64,000 bases of DNA from Bauldia sp. GTDB lineage: Bacteria; Pseudomonadota; Alphaproteobacteria; Rhizobiales; Kaistiaceae. Below are positions 18,081 to 28,861 of this stretch, in pieces; within the stretch, counting starts at the first letter, position 1; the number at the start of each line of letters is the position of its first letter. The notes below the pieces were generated by a model that saw only the letters and a program-made list of their open reading frames with translations, was not told the origin of the DNA and made no database searches. The position numbers were made by a program, and so were the translations under genes. The stretch is from the NCBI GenBank assembly GCA_037200845.1, contig JBBCGQ010000001.1:1860001-1924000 (forward strand), in the 5' to 3' direction.

Positions 18081-18096
18081 GCCGCGGCGCCTCGTT
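18072..18096 (+). promoter_or_regulatory. EcfG-type promoter (GGAAC-N16-CGTT) for the SDR-udgX pair
   Basis: GGAAC at 18072-18076 overlaps the last codons of ecfG; CGTT at 18093-18096, spacing 16. The next gene starts 33 bases downstream. Confidence 0.85.
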
Positions 18097-18128
18097 TCTC
18101 CTTCAACGGGAAAGCGAGGGACAAAGCC

Positions 18129-19112
<984 letters not shown>

Positions 19113-19113
<1 letters not shown>

Positions 19114-19729
19114 TGGCGCTGCGCGATCTGGAGGCAGGGCCGGACGCGACCTCCATCGCCGAACTTCGCAGGGAGGCGGCGACCTGCCGCCGATGCCCCC
19201 TCTACAAGATCGCGACACAGACGGTGTTCGGCGAAGGGCCCGAGCACGCGGCGATGATGCTGGTCGGCGAGCAGCCCGGCGACCAGGAAGACATCGCCGG
19301 CGTCCCTTCGTAGGGCCGGCCGGGAAGATTCTGGATCGCGCGCTGGCGGAGGCCGGCGTCGACCGCGAGAAGGTCTACGTCACCAACGCCGTGAAGCATT
19401 TCAAGAACGAGCCGCGGGGCAAGAAGCGTCTGCATCGGCGTCCGAACGCCTACGAAATCAGCCGCTGCAGATGGTGGCTCGACGGCGAGCTGCGTATCGT
19501 GAATCCGAAACTGGTCGTTGCCCTCGGTGCCACGGCGGCATCGTCGCTGGCGGGCAGGGCGGTCGCCATCGGCCGCGAGCGCGACAAGCCGGTCACCTTC
19601 GCCGGCGGCCACGCCGGCTTCATCACCACGCATCCCTCCGCCATCCTGCGCATGCGCGGCGAGGACGATCGCCGCGAGGGCATCGCGCTGCTGGTCCGCG
19701 ACCTGAAGGATGCAAAGCGTCAGGTCTAG
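19113..19729 (+). CDS. udgX: UdgX-type uracil-DNA-binding glycosylase (one frame break near 19304)
   Basis: ATG overlaps the SDR stop (ATGA-type), so it is translationally coupled. About 205 residues: CRRCPLY...TQTVFGEGP, then GEQPGDQEDIAG-PFVGPAG across a missing C, VYVTNAVKHFKNEPRG, the R-loop KKRLHRRPN, LGATAASSL and THPSAILR. GEQPGDQED plus a KRxH loop marks UdgX, the subgroup whose loop His forms a covalent bond with uracil DNA. Family 4 enzymes lack that loop. Co-transcription with an EcfG-driven SDR places it in the stress regulon by inference. Confidence 0.82.
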
Positions 19730-20324
19730 GGGAACGTCACCGTCGCCCGCGCCCGCGCCACCTTCTCGTCGGCCACACCGACACCATGCCCGGCTGCGCC
19801 GCGCCGCTACTGAAGGTGACACCTGTCCCGGCATTGTCGATGGCGACGCTCGTCCCGTTCACCGTCACGTCGATGGCGCCGTCGATGAGCAGGAAGCCAT
19901 TGCCGCCGTCGATCGGGCCGCCCCAGAAATCCGTGCCGCGCACGCCGATGGTCGCCGCCGGGGTCGTGACGCTCGCGGTCCGCACCGCGCCCTCGTTGAG
20001 GTGCCCGAACACGAACCGGAACGCCCCGGCGACCGCCGCATGCAGCGAATTCGCGCCGGCGGGGTTGTAGACGAACGTATCGACCGTGAGGTTGGCGTTT
20101 TCGCCGACCGTGAGCGCCGTGCCGTCGGCGAGCGTCACCGCCAGGCGTCCGTCGGCACCGGTGGCGATCGCCTCGCCGAGATAGACCGGGTTGCCGGCCG
20201 CGAGCGTCTGTCGCGCCCCATCGACCACACCCACCGCGGCACCCGCGACGCGCGTGATCGAGCCGATTGCCTCCGCCCCGATTGCGGCCGACGACCACGC
20301 CACCGCCGCAATCGCCCCCGCCAT
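19726..20324 (-). CDS. Exported FecR-domain protein (one frame break near 19770)
   Basis: About 198 residues. A signal peptide MAGAIAAVAWSSAAIGA is followed by a FecR domain: GSITRVAGAAVGVVDG, YLGEAIATGADGRLAVTLADGT, TVGENANLTVDTFVYNP, and VTTPAATIGVRGTDFWGG. The frame also runs upstream through tRNA-Ser, but that part is tRNA-derived and not protein. Restoring one G near 19770 lets the C terminus end at CTA 19726-19728, overlapping the udgX stop in a shared CTAG. Members of this type are periplasmic and of unknown function, not necessarily iron regulators. Confidence 0.75.
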
Positions 20325-20372
20325 GACCGCCCGAAATATGCCCACGACCACCACAATAGAACGAATCAGGAA

Positions 20373-20462
20373 TGGCGGATGGGGTGGGATTCGAACCCAC
20401 GGTGAGCTTGCACCCACGCCGGTTTTCAAGACCGGTGCCTTAAACCGCTCGGCCACCCATCC
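20373..20462 (-). tRNA. tRNA-Ser (anticodon TGA)
   Basis: A 90-base gene on the minus strand. Acceptor stem GGATGGG pairs with CCCATCC, discriminator G, and the CCA end is encoded. Anticodon-loop sequence CTTGAAA gives anticodon TGA. The long variable arm GTGGGTGCAAGCTCAC and the TTCGAATCC T-loop are typical of serine tRNA. It reads UCA and other UCN codons. Confidence 0.95.
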
Positions 20463-20745
20463 GTCGAAAGATCAATGCCCCGGCCAAATTCCCCATGCAA
20501 GTCAGGGGGTAACTGTGGCCGAAAGCAGCCGGCGGCTTGTCAGTCCGCCTTCATTTTGATCCATTCGCACAGTCCTTTTAACCCGTGATTAAGAGTCAAA
20601 GGACGATCAATCACGGGCTGGGGGCAGCGGCGGGACGATGGGGCGATATTGATAGTTCCGGGCGACGGGAAACGCGACCGCTCTTGCGGACGATGCCCTC
20701 GGGTGTCTCTCAAGAGGTGAGGTTCGGGGCGGCAGGGCGGCGAAC

Positions 20746-21909
20746 ATGCGCCGCGCGCTGCTCGTGATCGCGGCGGCGGTCACCGTCGCGGCCTGTTCCT
20801 CTTCCGGCCCGTCGGTCGGTTTCAAGCCGAAATCCAAGGAATACTTCAGCGAGCGCCAGTACGGCCGCGCAGTCCGCGCGTCGCCTATTCGGGCCCGATC
20901 CGCAAGGGCGGCGGGCGCGTCGTCGTAGCGACACCTACAAGGTCGCCGGCAAGACATATGTGCCGACCACCAACCCGCGCTATTCCGAGACCGGCTATGC
21001 CTCGTGGTACGGCGAAGCCTTCCACGGCCGCCTCACCGCCAACGGCGAGGTCTACGACGTCAACGGCCTGACCGCCGCGCACCCGACGCTGCCGTTGCCG
21101 AGCTACGCCCGCGTCACCAACCTGCAGAACGGCCGCTCGATGATCGTGCGCGTCAACGACCGCGGCCCGTTCGCCAAGGATCGCATCATCGACCTGTCGT
21201 CGCGCGTCGCCGACATGCTCGACGTCAAGGACCAGGGCACCGCCAAGGTCGAGGTCGACTACGTCGGTCCGGCGCGCATGGACGGCCGCGACGACAAGAT
21301 GCTGCTCGCCTCCTATGAAGGGCCGTCGCAGAATCCGGTCGGCGCGATGTTCGCTTGGATCAAGCCGCAGCCGAAACCGCGCGTCGACACGCCGCCGGTG
21401 GTCTACGCCGCCGCGATGCCGACTCCGCGGCCGCGCCCCCACTGACCTCGCGCTCTATCCGCCGCATCCGGCGGAGGCCAATCCGCTCATCCTCGCACCG
21501 GCGCTGATGCCGGCGAACGAGGATCCGCTGGCGCCGCTGATCATGCGCGCCAGCTTCGTCAATTCGTACGCCGATAGCGAGACGCTGACGCCGGCGCAGA
21601 ACGCCGCCGACGATCTCGTCAACGGCCGCTTCCAGACCACCGGCCTCCAGGCCGCGCTCGCCAAGGCCGCCGCTAAAGTAAGGGCAGGGGGCGACACCGT
21701 CGTCCAGCTCGGCTCGTTCGGCGATCCGAAACAATGCCGCGCGTGTTGCCACCGACTTCGGTCGCTTCGGCAAGGTGACGACGGCGCAGGTGACCGGCGC
21801 CAAGCCGCTGACCGTGGTCCGCGTTGCGGTGGCATCGTCCGCCGCGCCGGGCGTCATCGCGACCGCGAACGCCGCCGGCCTCACCGGGGCATTTGTCTTC
21901 GCCCACTAG
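20746..21909 (+). CDS. rlpA: RlpA-like lipoprotein with C-terminal SPOR domain (about four frame breaks)
   Basis: MRRALLVIAAAVTVAAC gives a lipoprotein signal with Cys17. The central double-psi beta-barrel is intact in one frame: SETGYASWYGEAFHGRLTAN, AAHPTLPLPS, VRVNDRGPF, IIDLSSRVADML. Read through later breaks, the C terminus has the SPOR segment VVQLGSFGDPNNAARV, ending in FAH. Breaks lie near 20878, 20928, the CCCCC at 21436-21440 and the AAA at 21729-21731. RlpA proteins are outer-membrane lytic transglycosylase-like factors acting on denuded septal glycan. Confidence 0.85.
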
Positions 21910-21931
21910 GCTCGGGGTCGGCGGGGGCACC

Positions 21932-22558
21932 GTGGCGGCAAAGCCCAACAACGAACGCTGATCTTCTTCAGCGACGCCGTCATCGCGGTCGCCGTCACTC
22001 TGCTCGTTCTCGACATCCGCCTGCCGGTAGAGGACGCGGCCAGCCTTTCGGACGCAGACCTCTGGTCGGCAATCCTCGCAACGCTACCGCGCATCTACGC
22101 CTACTTCCTGAGCTTCGCGGTGGTCAGCCTGTTTTGGACCAGCCACCACCAGAAATTCATGCTCATCCCGCGCGTCGACGGCGTCATCTCTTGCCTCAAC
22201 ATCGTCTTCCTGCTGCTGGTCGGCCTCGTGCCGTTCTCCACCGCCGTGCTCGCCGAGAACGGCGGCAAGGCCGCAACCGCCGTCTACGCCGCCCTCATGA
22301 CCGCACTGGGCGTGACGCTGATGCTGATCTGGGCCTATGCATGGGCGACCGGCCGCATCCGGCACGACGTCGACGAGAGGCGCAAGCACCGCATCTTCTG
22401 GCTGAGCTTTGGCACGTTTGCCGTCTTCGTCGTCTCGATCCCGCTCGCGTTCGTGAACGCCGACGGTGCCAAATATTTCTGGCTGCTGCTCGTGCCGATA
22501 TCGCTGGCGCGCTACGCCACCCCACCGCCGCGACGAGGAGGGCGAGGGCGCCGCGTGA
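21932..22558 (+). CDS. TMEM175-family (DUF1211) potassium channel-like protein (two frame breaks)
   Basis: About 208 residues from GTG 21932. The family hallmark at the first helix is IFFSDAVIAVAVTLLVLDIRLP. Several membrane segments follow (YFLSFAVVSLFW, IVFLLLVGLVPFSTAV, TLMLIWAYAWATG, FAVFVVSIPLAFVN), then a short acidic tail. One base is missing near 21957 and one is extra in the CCCCACC near 22520. Bacterial TMEM175 proteins form tetrameric K+-selective leak channels. TGA overlaps the next ATG. Confidence 0.78.
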
Positions 22559-23250
22559 TGCAGGATCGCGCCGTCGCTGTTTCGGCCGCCATCGCCGCGG
22601 CGTGGGCGATCTTCGCCGTCGGCGGCTACGCCGTGCTCAACGCCATCCATCCGGGCACCACGCCGATCACCGGCGGCGTCTGGCTCATCGCGATCATCGC
22701 GATCGTTGTTGCCGCTGCGCTGACGGCGCTCGGCTGGTGGCGCAGCGTCGGCTTCACGCCGCCCCTCGGAATGGCGCGAGCCGCAATGGCTGATCGTGCC
22801 GGCGCTGATCGTGTTCCTGCCGCTCGTCACTGGCGTCAAGGCGCCCGAGACGGGGAGCATCGCTCTCCTTATCGTCGGCTACGCGCTTACCGCTTTGCGG
22901 AGGAAGCCGTGTTCCGCGGCATCATCCTCCGCCTGCTAGGCAACCGGCCGCGGCTCGCGGCAGTCACCACCGCGGCGCTTCTGTTCGGCCTCGTCCACCT
23001 CGCCAATGTCTTCATCCGCGGCAACCCGGCGGTCATCGCCGCGCAGGCCCTGGGCGCCGCCTGCTTCGGCTTCGGCTATGGCGCGATCCGCCTGCGCACC
23101 AATACGCTGTGGCCACTGATTGTCACCCACATGCTGACGGATCTGTTTCTCCAGGTCGGCAAATTGCCGCTGATCCCCGTCGCCGTCGCGCAGGACATCA
23201 TCCTGCTCGCCTTCGGCCTCTGGCTTTTGCGGCCGGGACAACGGGCGTAG
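22558..23250 (+). CDS. CPBP-family intramembrane protease (Rce1/Abi-like; two frame breaks)
   Basis: About 230 residues with six or more membrane segments. The catalytic motif AEEAVFRGIILRL (EExxxR) and the second motif FGLVHLANVF (His) are intact, and a third, HMLTDLFLQ, is near the end. The stretch between 22762 and 22893 reads correctly only in another frame (EWREPQWLIVPALIVFLPLV), so two breaks cancel. CPBP proteases act within the membrane; targets vary from prenylated proteins to bacteriocins. ATGA overlap with the channel gene upstream. Confidence 0.78.
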   Translation: MQDRAVAVSAAIAAAWAIFAVGGYAVLNAIHPGTTPITGGVWLIAIIAIVVAAALTALGWWRSVGFTPPLGMARAAMADRAGADRVPAARHWRQGARDGEHRSPYRRLRAYRFAEEAVFRGIILRLLGNRPRLAAVTTAALLFGLVHLANVFIRGNPAVIAAQALGAACFGFGYGAIRLRTNTLWPLIVTHMLTDLFLQVGKLPLIPVAVAQDIILLAFGLWLLRPGQRA

Positions 23251-23251
23251 G

Positions 23252-24409
23252 ATGGCGCCCATGTTCGCCCGCCTGATTGTCTTCGCCGCGCTCGTTCTTG
23301 CCGCCGCACTGCCGGCGCGCGCCGAGGTATTCGAAAGCCGCGCCGCGCACGCCATCCTGATGGACGCCGAGACCGACACCGTCCTCTTCGGCAAGGACGC
23401 CGAGGTCCGCATGCCGCCGGCCTCGATGGCCAAGCTGATGACCATGGCCGTCGTCTTCGACGCGCTGAAGAGCGGCAAGCTCAAGCTCACCGACGAATTC
23501 CCGGTGAGCGAGAATGCCTGGCGGAGCGGCGGCGCCTCCTCGGGCGGCTCGACGATGTTCGCCAAGCTCGGCTCCTCGATCAAGCTCGACGACCTGATCC
23601 ACGCCATCATCATCCAGTCCGCCAACGACGGCTGCATCGTCGTCGCCGAAGGCATGGCCGGCAGCGAGGCCGCCTTCGCCGACATGATGAACGCCGAGGC
23701 GGCGAAGATAGGCCTCACCGGCTCGCACTTCACCAACGCCACCGGCCTGCCGGACCCCAACCAGTACGTCACCGCGCACGATCTTGCGCGGCTCGCCAAG
23801 CACATCATCGTCGACTACGCCGCCTACTACCCGATCTACAGCCAGACCGAATTTACCTGGAACAAGATCCGCCAGCAGAACCGCAACCCGCTGCTCGACA
23901 TGGGGATCGGCGCCGATGGCCTGAAGACCGGCTACACCGAGGAATCCGGCTACGGCCTCGTCGGCTCGGCGCTGCGCGACGGTCAGCGCCTGATCCTCGT
24001 CGTCAACGGCACCAAGTCGGAAAAGGAGCGCGCCGAGGAGGCCCGCAAGCTGATGGACTGGGGCTTCCGCGCCTTCGAGCGGGTCAGCTACTTCGCCGCC
24101 GGCGAGCCGATCGGCGACGCCCGCGTCTTCGGCGGCGACGCCGGCAGCGTCGATCTGGTGAGCAAGGTGCCGGTCGATGTGCTGCTGCCGCGCGGCACCA
24201 CGACCGCGGTCAAGGGCCGCATCGTCTACCGCGGGCCGGTGACCGCGCCGGTCACCGCCGGACAGGAAATCGGCACGCTGCAACTCACGACCGCCGACGA
24301 CCAGCCGCTCCGCGAAGCCAAGGTCTATGCCTCCGCCGACGTGCCGGTCGGCAGCGTGCGCCAGCGGGCGTTGTCGAGTCTGCGCGAGTTGCTGCTGGGG
24401 TGGTGGTAA
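23252..24409 (+). CDS. D-alanyl-D-alanine carboxypeptidase (penicillin-binding protein 5/6 type)
   Basis: 385 residues: a signal peptide (FARLIVFAALVLAAALPARA), catalytic SMAK (Ser58, Lys61), SAN in IIQSANDG (Ser123, Asn125), and KTG in LKTGYT (225-227). The C-terminal PBP5-type beta domain follows (VPVDVLLPRGTTTAVKG). The last residues, RQRALSSLRELLLGWW, form an amphipathic helix that anchors such enzymes to the inner membrane. It trims the terminal D-Ala from peptidoglycan pentapeptides. It starts just after the protease gene and precedes tmk, the usual alphaproteobacterial order. Confidence 0.95.
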   Translation: MAPMFARLIVFAALVLAAALPARAEVFESRAAHAILMDAETDTVLFGKDAEVRMPPASMAKLMTMAVVFDALKSGKLKLTDEFPVSENAWRSGGASSGGSTMFAKLGSSIKLDDLIHAIIIQSANDGCIVVAEGMAGSEAAFADMMNAEAAKIGLTGSHFTNATGLPDPNQYVTAHDLARLAKHIIVDYAAYYPIYSQTEFTWNKIRQQNRNPLLDMGIGADGLKTGYTEESGYGLVGSALRDGQRLILVVNGTKSEKERAEEARKLMDWGFRAFERVSYFAAGEPIGDARVFGGDAGSVDLVSKVPVDVLLPRGTTTAVKGRIVYRGPVTAPVTAGQEIGTLQLTTADDQPLREAKVYASADVPVGSVRQRALSSLRELLLGWW

Positions 24410-24427
24410 GTCCGCACGGAGTTTGCT

Positions 24428-24583
24428 GAGACACACCCCTCCCCAAAACCGCGATGCGGTTTTGGCCCTCCCACAAGGGGAGGGCTCAAGCGGAGTTTGT
24501 TGAAGTGTGGTGTCGCAACAAGGATGAACCCTCCCCTTGTGGGAGGGTCAAACCGCCGTAGGCGGTTTGGGGAGGGGTGTCTC
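24428..24583. repeat. Dispersed palindromic repeat, copy 2
   Basis: Same two-arm structure as copy 1. Outer hairpins are AAAACCGCGATGCGGTTTT and AAACCGCCGTAGGCGGTTT, with inner CCCTCCCACAAGGGGAGGG and its mirror. The spacer runs in the opposite direction to copy 1. It separates the carboxypeptidase gene from tmk. Confidence 0.85.
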
Positions 24584-24721
24584 TCCACGAACGCGCCGTG
24601 ACGGTGCGTATCTCGACGGATCGCGAGCGCTCGATACTCGATCCCCGCTTTCGCCGGGGAAGAGCGGGAGAGGGAGTGGGACGCCACTTGACCCCGCCGC
24701 GCCCATCGTGACCATGCCGCC

Positions 24722-25360
24722 ATGGCCGGAAAATTCATCACCTTCGAAGGCGGGGAGGGGGCGGGGAAATCCACCCAGATCAAGCGCCTCGCCGAGCGCC
24801 TCGAGGCCGGCGGGCGCGCCGTGGTGGTGACGCGCGAGCCCGGCGGCACGCCGACGGCCGAGGAGATCCGCAAGATGCTGCTTGCGGGCCTGGCCGAGGA
24901 GCTCGGGCCCGACGGCGAGGCGGTGCTTTTCGCCGCCGCCCGCGCCGATCATGTCGAGAAGGTGATCCGCCCGGCATTGCGCGCCGGCAAGTGGGTGCTC
25001 TCCGACCGCTTCTCCGATTCCAGCCGCGTCTATCAGGCGAAAGCCGAGCCGGGCGTGCTCGCCTCGCTCGACCGCGTCGCCGTCGGGCGCACCCAGCCCG
25101 ACCTCACCATCATCCTCGACCTGCCGGTCGAGACCGGCCTCGCCCGCGCCGCGCGCCGCATGGACGCCGCCGGCAAGAAACCCGACCGCTTCGAGCGCGA
25201 CGACATCGCGCTGCACGAGGTGCGCCGGCAGGCATTCCTGGAGATCGCCAAAGCCGAGCCCGAGCGCTGCGCCGTCATCGACGCGTCGCAGTCGGAAGAG
25301 GCAACCGCGCACGACGTGTGGCAGGCGGTCGCCGCGCGCCTCATCGACAAGGCCGCCTGA
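24722..25360 (+). CDS. tmk: Thymidylate kinase
   Basis: 212 residues. P-loop GGEGAGKSTQIK (10-20), the DRx motif LSDRFSDSSRVYQ, and the lid region DAAGKKPDRFERDD are present. It phosphorylates dTMP to dTDP in the cytoplasm. Its TGA overlaps the ATG of holB by one base. Length and motifs are normal. Confidence 0.96.
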   Translation: MAGKFITFEGGEGAGKSTQIKRLAERLEAGGRAVVVTREPGGTPTAEEIRKMLLAGLAEELGPDGEAVLFAAARADHVEKVIRPALRAGKWVLSDRFSDSSRVYQAKAEPGVLASLDRVAVGRTQPDLTIILDLPVETGLARAARRMDAAGKKPDRFERDDIALHEVRRQAFLEIAKAEPERCAVIDASQSEEATAHDVWQAVAARLIDKAA

Positions 25361-26445
25361 TGGCGGCGGCCGAGGCTGAGGACCTGATCCGCTTCGACCG
25401 GGTCGAAGACTGGCCCGCGCCGGAAGAGCAGCCGGCGTGGTTTGGTTCGCCCACCGCCGAGGCGGCGCTGCTCGACGCGTACCGCTCCGGCCGGATGCAC
25501 CACGCCTGGCTGCTCGGCGGCCCGAAGGGCATCGGCAAGGCGACGCTGGCGTATCGCTTCGCCCGCTTTGTGCTGGCCCATCCCGATCCAAAATCGACGG
25601 AAGTTGCGGCGGCCATCGACCTCAGCGTGCCGCAAAATCATCCGGCGTTCCGCAAGGTCGCCAGCCGCGCGCATCCCAATCTGCTGGTGCTGGAACGCCC
25701 TTACGACGAGCAGAACAAGCGGTTCAAGACCGTCGTCGCGGTCGATGAAATCCGCAAGACCGTGTCGTTCTTCGGCTCGACTGGCGGCGAGAACAACTGG
25801 CGCATCGCCATCGTCGACCCCGCCGACGACATGAACGATTCCTCCGCCAACGCGCTGCTGAAGATTCTGGAGGAGCCGCCGACGCGTTCGCTCTTCCTGC
25901 TGGTCAGCCACGCGCCCGGCCGCTCGCTGCCCACCATCCGCTCGCGCGCCCGCCGCCTCGAGGTCGCGCCGCTCACCGACGACGCAATCGTCGAGGCCAT
26001 CCGCAACCATGGCGAGGTGGATGAGGACTTGCCGCTCGCCGCCGAGCTCGCCGAGGGAAGTCTCCGCCGCGCCATCCTGCTGATGGACGGCGGCGGCATC
26101 GAGACGTACCGCGCGCTGTCGAAGCTGTTGTCGCGCTTGCCCGACCTCGACGTCGAGGCGGCGCACACCTTCGCCGACAAGGTGTCGGGGAGGGGAGACG
26201 ACGACGCCTGGGTGGGCTTCGGCGATCTGCTCGCGGCGTGGCTGAACCGCCGCGTCCGCGGCCTGCCGGAGCCGCCGTCGGGCACGCCGCCAGGTGCCGC
26301 AACCGCCGCCGTTCCGCTTGAAAGGTGGGCCGAGGTATGGGAAACCTTGCGCCGCTCGGTGGAAGACACCGACGAGTTGAACCTCGACCGCAAACGAAGC
26401 GTACTCTCGATCCTCATGGCACTCGCCCGCGCGACCCGAATGTGA
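25360..26445 (+). CDS. holB: DNA polymerase III delta-prime subunit
   Basis: 361 residues. An AAA+ fold with a modified P-loop GGPKGIGKATLAYRFA, DPADDMNDSSANALLKILEEP at Walker B, and the sensor SHAPGRSLPTIRSRAR. The LKxLEEPP and SxxLxTIRSRC-like motifs are characteristic of delta-prime. The clamp-loader zinc cysteines of gamma/tau are absent, as expected. It works in the clamp loader at the replication fork. It is coupled to tmk by an ATGA overlap. Confidence 0.93.
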   Translation: MAAAEAEDLIRFDRVEDWPAPEEQPAWFGSPTAEAALLDAYRSGRMHHAWLLGGPKGIGKATLAYRFARFVLAHPDPKSTEVAAAIDLSVPQNHPAFRKVASRAHPNLLVLERPYDEQNKRFKTVVAVDEIRKTVSFFGSTGGENNWRIAIVDPADDMNDSSANALLKILEEPPTRSLFLLVSHAPGRSLPTIRSRARRLEVAPLTDDAIVEAIRNHGEVDEDLPLAAELAEGSLRRAILLMDGGGIETYRALSKLLSRLPDLDVEAAHTFADKVSGRGDDDAWVGFGDLLAAWLNRRVRGLPEPPSGTPPGAATAAVPLERWAEVWETLRRSVEDTDELNLDRKRSVLSILMALARATRM

Positions 26446-26523
26446 CGCTGCCGCCGGTTACGAGCCGGCGCGAAGTCACGGGCCATGCGTAAAATCTGAT
26501 CTTCTGCGAGAGGCGAGAGAACG

Positions 26524-28077
26524 ATGCCAGCGCCGACCTTCTATCTGACCACGCCGATCTTCTATCCGAACGGGGCGCCGCACATCGGCCACGCGTACAC
26601 CGCGCTCGCCTCCGATGCGATCACGCGCTTCGAGCGCCTCGACGGCAAGGACGTCTTCTTCCTCACCGGCACCGACGAGCACGGCCTCAAGATGCAGCAG
26701 ACGGCCGAGCGCGAGGGGCTGACGCCGCAGGCACTCGCCGACAAGAACTCCGCGGTCTTCCGGCAACTGATGGTGGCGCTCGGCGCCGCGCCCGATGATT
26801 TCATCCGCACCACCGAGGAGCGCCATCACCGCGCCTCGGAGGAAATCTGGCGCCGCATGGAAGCCGCCGGCGACATCTATCTCGACAAGTACGCCGGCTG
26901 GTACTCGGTCCGCCAGGAGGCCTTCTTCGACGAGAAGGAAACCACGGTCGGTGACGACGGCGTGCGCCGCGAGCCCCTGGGCTCCCCGGTCGAGTGGGTC
27001 GAGGAGGAGAGTTATTTCTTCCGCCTCTCCGCCTTCCAGGACCGGCTGCTGGCGCACTACGAGGCCAACCCCGATTTCATCGGCCCCGACGAGCGCCGCA
27101 ACGAAGTCATGAGCTTCGTCAAGGGCGGCCTCAAGGACCTGTCGATCTCGCGCACCACCTTCAATTGGGGCATCAAGGTTCCGGGCGCGCCCAAGCACGT
27201 CATGTACGTCTGGGTCGATGCGCTGACCAACTACATCACCGCCGCGGGCTTCCCCAACGCCGAGGCGCCGCGCTGGCACTACTGGCCGGCCGACGTCCAC
27301 ATCATCGGCAAGGACATCGTCCGCTTCCACGCCGTCTACTGGCCGGCGTTCCTGTGGTCGGCGAAGATCGAGCCGCCGAAGCGCGTCTACGCGCACGGCT
27401 TCCTGTTCAACCGCGGGGAGAAGATGTCGAAGTCGGTCGGCAACGTCGTCGACCCGTTCGCGCTGATCGAGACGTACGGCCGCGATCCGGTGCGCTACTT
27501 CTTCCTGCGCGAGGTGCCGTTCGGGCAGGACGGATCGTACAGCCACGAGGCGATCCAGCAGCGCATCAACGCCGACCTCGCAAACGACCTCGGCAACCTC
27601 GCGCAGCGCTCGCTGTCGATGATCGCACGCAACTGCGACGGCGTGCTGCCCGAGATGCAGACGCTGACCGCGGAGGACAAGGCGCTGCTCGACGCCACCG
27701 AGGCGCTGCTGCCGGCCGCCCGCACCGCGATGCGCACGCAGCAGATCCACCAGGTGCTGAATGCGATCTGGGCCGTCGTCGCCGACGCCAACCGCTACTT
27801 CGCCGCCGCTGCGCCGTGGGCCCTGAAGAAAACCGACCCGGCGCGCATGGGCACGGTGCTCGCCGTGACCGCCGAGGTCATCCGTCAGGTCGCGATCCTG
27901 GCCCAGCCGGTGATGCCGGAGTCCGCCGGCAAGCTGCTCGACCTGCTCGCCGTGCCCAAGGACGAGCGCGACTTCGCGGCGCTTGCCGCGCACGTGCCGG
28001 CCGCGGGCACCAGGCTGCCGGCGCCCGAACCGGTCTTCCCGCGCTACGTCGCGCCGGAGACGAAGGAAGGTGCCTGA
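26524..28077 (+). CDS. metG: Methionine-tRNA ligase
   Basis: 517 residues. Class I synthetase with HIGH-type motif PHIGHAYT near residue 20 and KMSKS in [25 protein letters not shown] and WVDALTNYI are typical of bacterial MetRS. There is no zinc-knuckle Cys set and no C-terminal tRNA-binding EMAP domain, matching the shorter alphaproteobacterial form. It charges tRNA-Met in the cytoplasm. Confidence 0.96.
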   Translation: MPAPTFYLTTPIFYPNGAPHIGHAYTALASDAITRFERLDGKDVFFLTGTDEHGLKMQQTAEREGLTPQALADKNSAVFRQLMVALGAAPDDFIRTTEERHHRASEEIWRRMEAAGDIYLDKYAGWYSVRQEAFFDEKETTVGDDGVRREPLGSPVEWVEEESYFFRLSAFQDRLLAHYEANPDFIGPDERRNEVMSFVKGGLKDLSISRTTFNWGIKVPGAPKHVMYVWVDALTNYITAAGFPNAEAPRWHYWPADVHIIGKDIVRFHAVYWPAFLWSAKIEPPKRVYAHGFLFNRGEKMSKSVGNVVDPFALIETYGRDPVRYFFLREVPFGQDGSYSHEAIQQRINADLANDLGNLAQRSLSMIARNCDGVLPEMQTLTAEDKALLDATEALLPAARTAMRTQQIHQVLNAIWAVVADANRYFAAAAPWALKKTDPARMGTVLAVTAEVIRQVAILAQPVMPESAGKLLDLLAVPKDERDFAALAAHVPAAGTRLPAPEPVFPRYVAPETKEGA

Positions 28078-28081
28078 TCCC

Positions 28082-28861
28082 GTGCTGGTCGACAGCCACT
28101 GCCACCTCGATTTCGCCGACTTCGACGCCGACCGCGACGCGCTGGTCGCGCGCGCCGAAGCCGCCGGCGTTGGCCGCATGGTGTCGATCTCGACGCGCGT
28201 GAAGAAGTTCGAGCACCTGAAGGCGATCGCGTCGCGCTACGCCAACGTCGCCGTCTCGATCGGCACGCATCCGCACAACGCGGCGGAGGAACCGGACGTC
28301 ACCGCCGACGATCTCGTCTCGATTGCTGCCGACCCGATGGTCGTGGCGATCGGCGAGGCCGGGCTCGACTACCACTACGACAACAGTCAGGTCGAAGCGC
28401 AGCGCACCGGCTTCCTCCGCCACATCGAAGCGGCGCGCCGCACCAAGCTGCCGCTGGTCATCCACGCGCGCGAGGCCGACGACGACGTCGCGGCGATCCT
28501 CGAGGACGAAACAGGGAAGGGGGCCTTCCCATTCGTGCTCCACTGCTTTTCGTCGGGCGCCGCGCTGGCGCGCCGCGGTCTGGCGCTCGGCGGCTACGTC
28601 TCCTTCTCCGGCATCCTCACCTTCAAGAATTCCGACGCCCTCCGCGCCATCGCCGGCGACGTGCCGATGGACCGCCTGCTGGTTGAGACCGACGCGCCGT
28701 ACCTAGCGCCGGTGCCGCATCGCGGCGGGCGCAACGAGCCTGCCTATGTAGCCGATACCGCAGCGGTATTGGCGACCGTTAAAGGCGTGAGCCCAGCCGA
28801 GATTGCGGCTGCTACGACGGCAAATTTCTTCCGCCTGTTCTCGAAGGTGCCGCGGCCGTGA
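28082..28861 (+). CDS. TatD-family metal-dependent hydrolase (DNase)
   Basis: 259 residues from GTG 28082, with AAGGAAGG 11 bases upstream; GTG 28070, overlapping metG, is an alternative. The TatD signature is complete: SHCHLDF, GTHPHNA, AIGEAGLDYHY with the metal Glu, PLVIHAREADDD, LHCFSSG, and LLVETDAPYLAP. These TIM-barrel enzymes are Mg-dependent 3'-5' exonucleases or deoxyribonucleases. The gene sits between metG and an MBL gene, its usual neighbours. Confidence 0.92.
   Translation: MLVDSHCHLDFADFDADRDALVARAEAAGVGRMVSISTRVKKFEHLKAIASRYANVAVSIGTHPHNAAEEPDVTADDLVSIAADPMVVAIGEAGLDYHYDNSQVEAQRTGFLRHIEAARRTKLPLVIHAREADDDVAAILEDETGKGAFPFVLHCFSSGAALARRGLALGGYVSFSGILTFKNSDALRAIAGDVPMDRLLVETDAPYLAPVPHRGGRNEPAYVADTAAVLATVKGVSPAEIAAATTANFFRLFSKVPRP

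Noticed and set aside
19726-20324. FecR-type iron-signalling regulator.
   Set aside because: No FecI sigma factor or TonB receptor nearby; the protein has its own export signal and only the FecR beta domain.
20325-20456. N-terminal extension MAERFKAPVLKTGVG of the FecR-like protein.
   Set aside because: This is the translation of the tRNA-Ser gene, a common artefact.
22558-23250. Abortive-infection defence gene (CPBP proteins are often labelled Abi).
   Set aside because: It lies in a conserved housekeeping context with no partner defence gene; the Abi label alone is not evidence.
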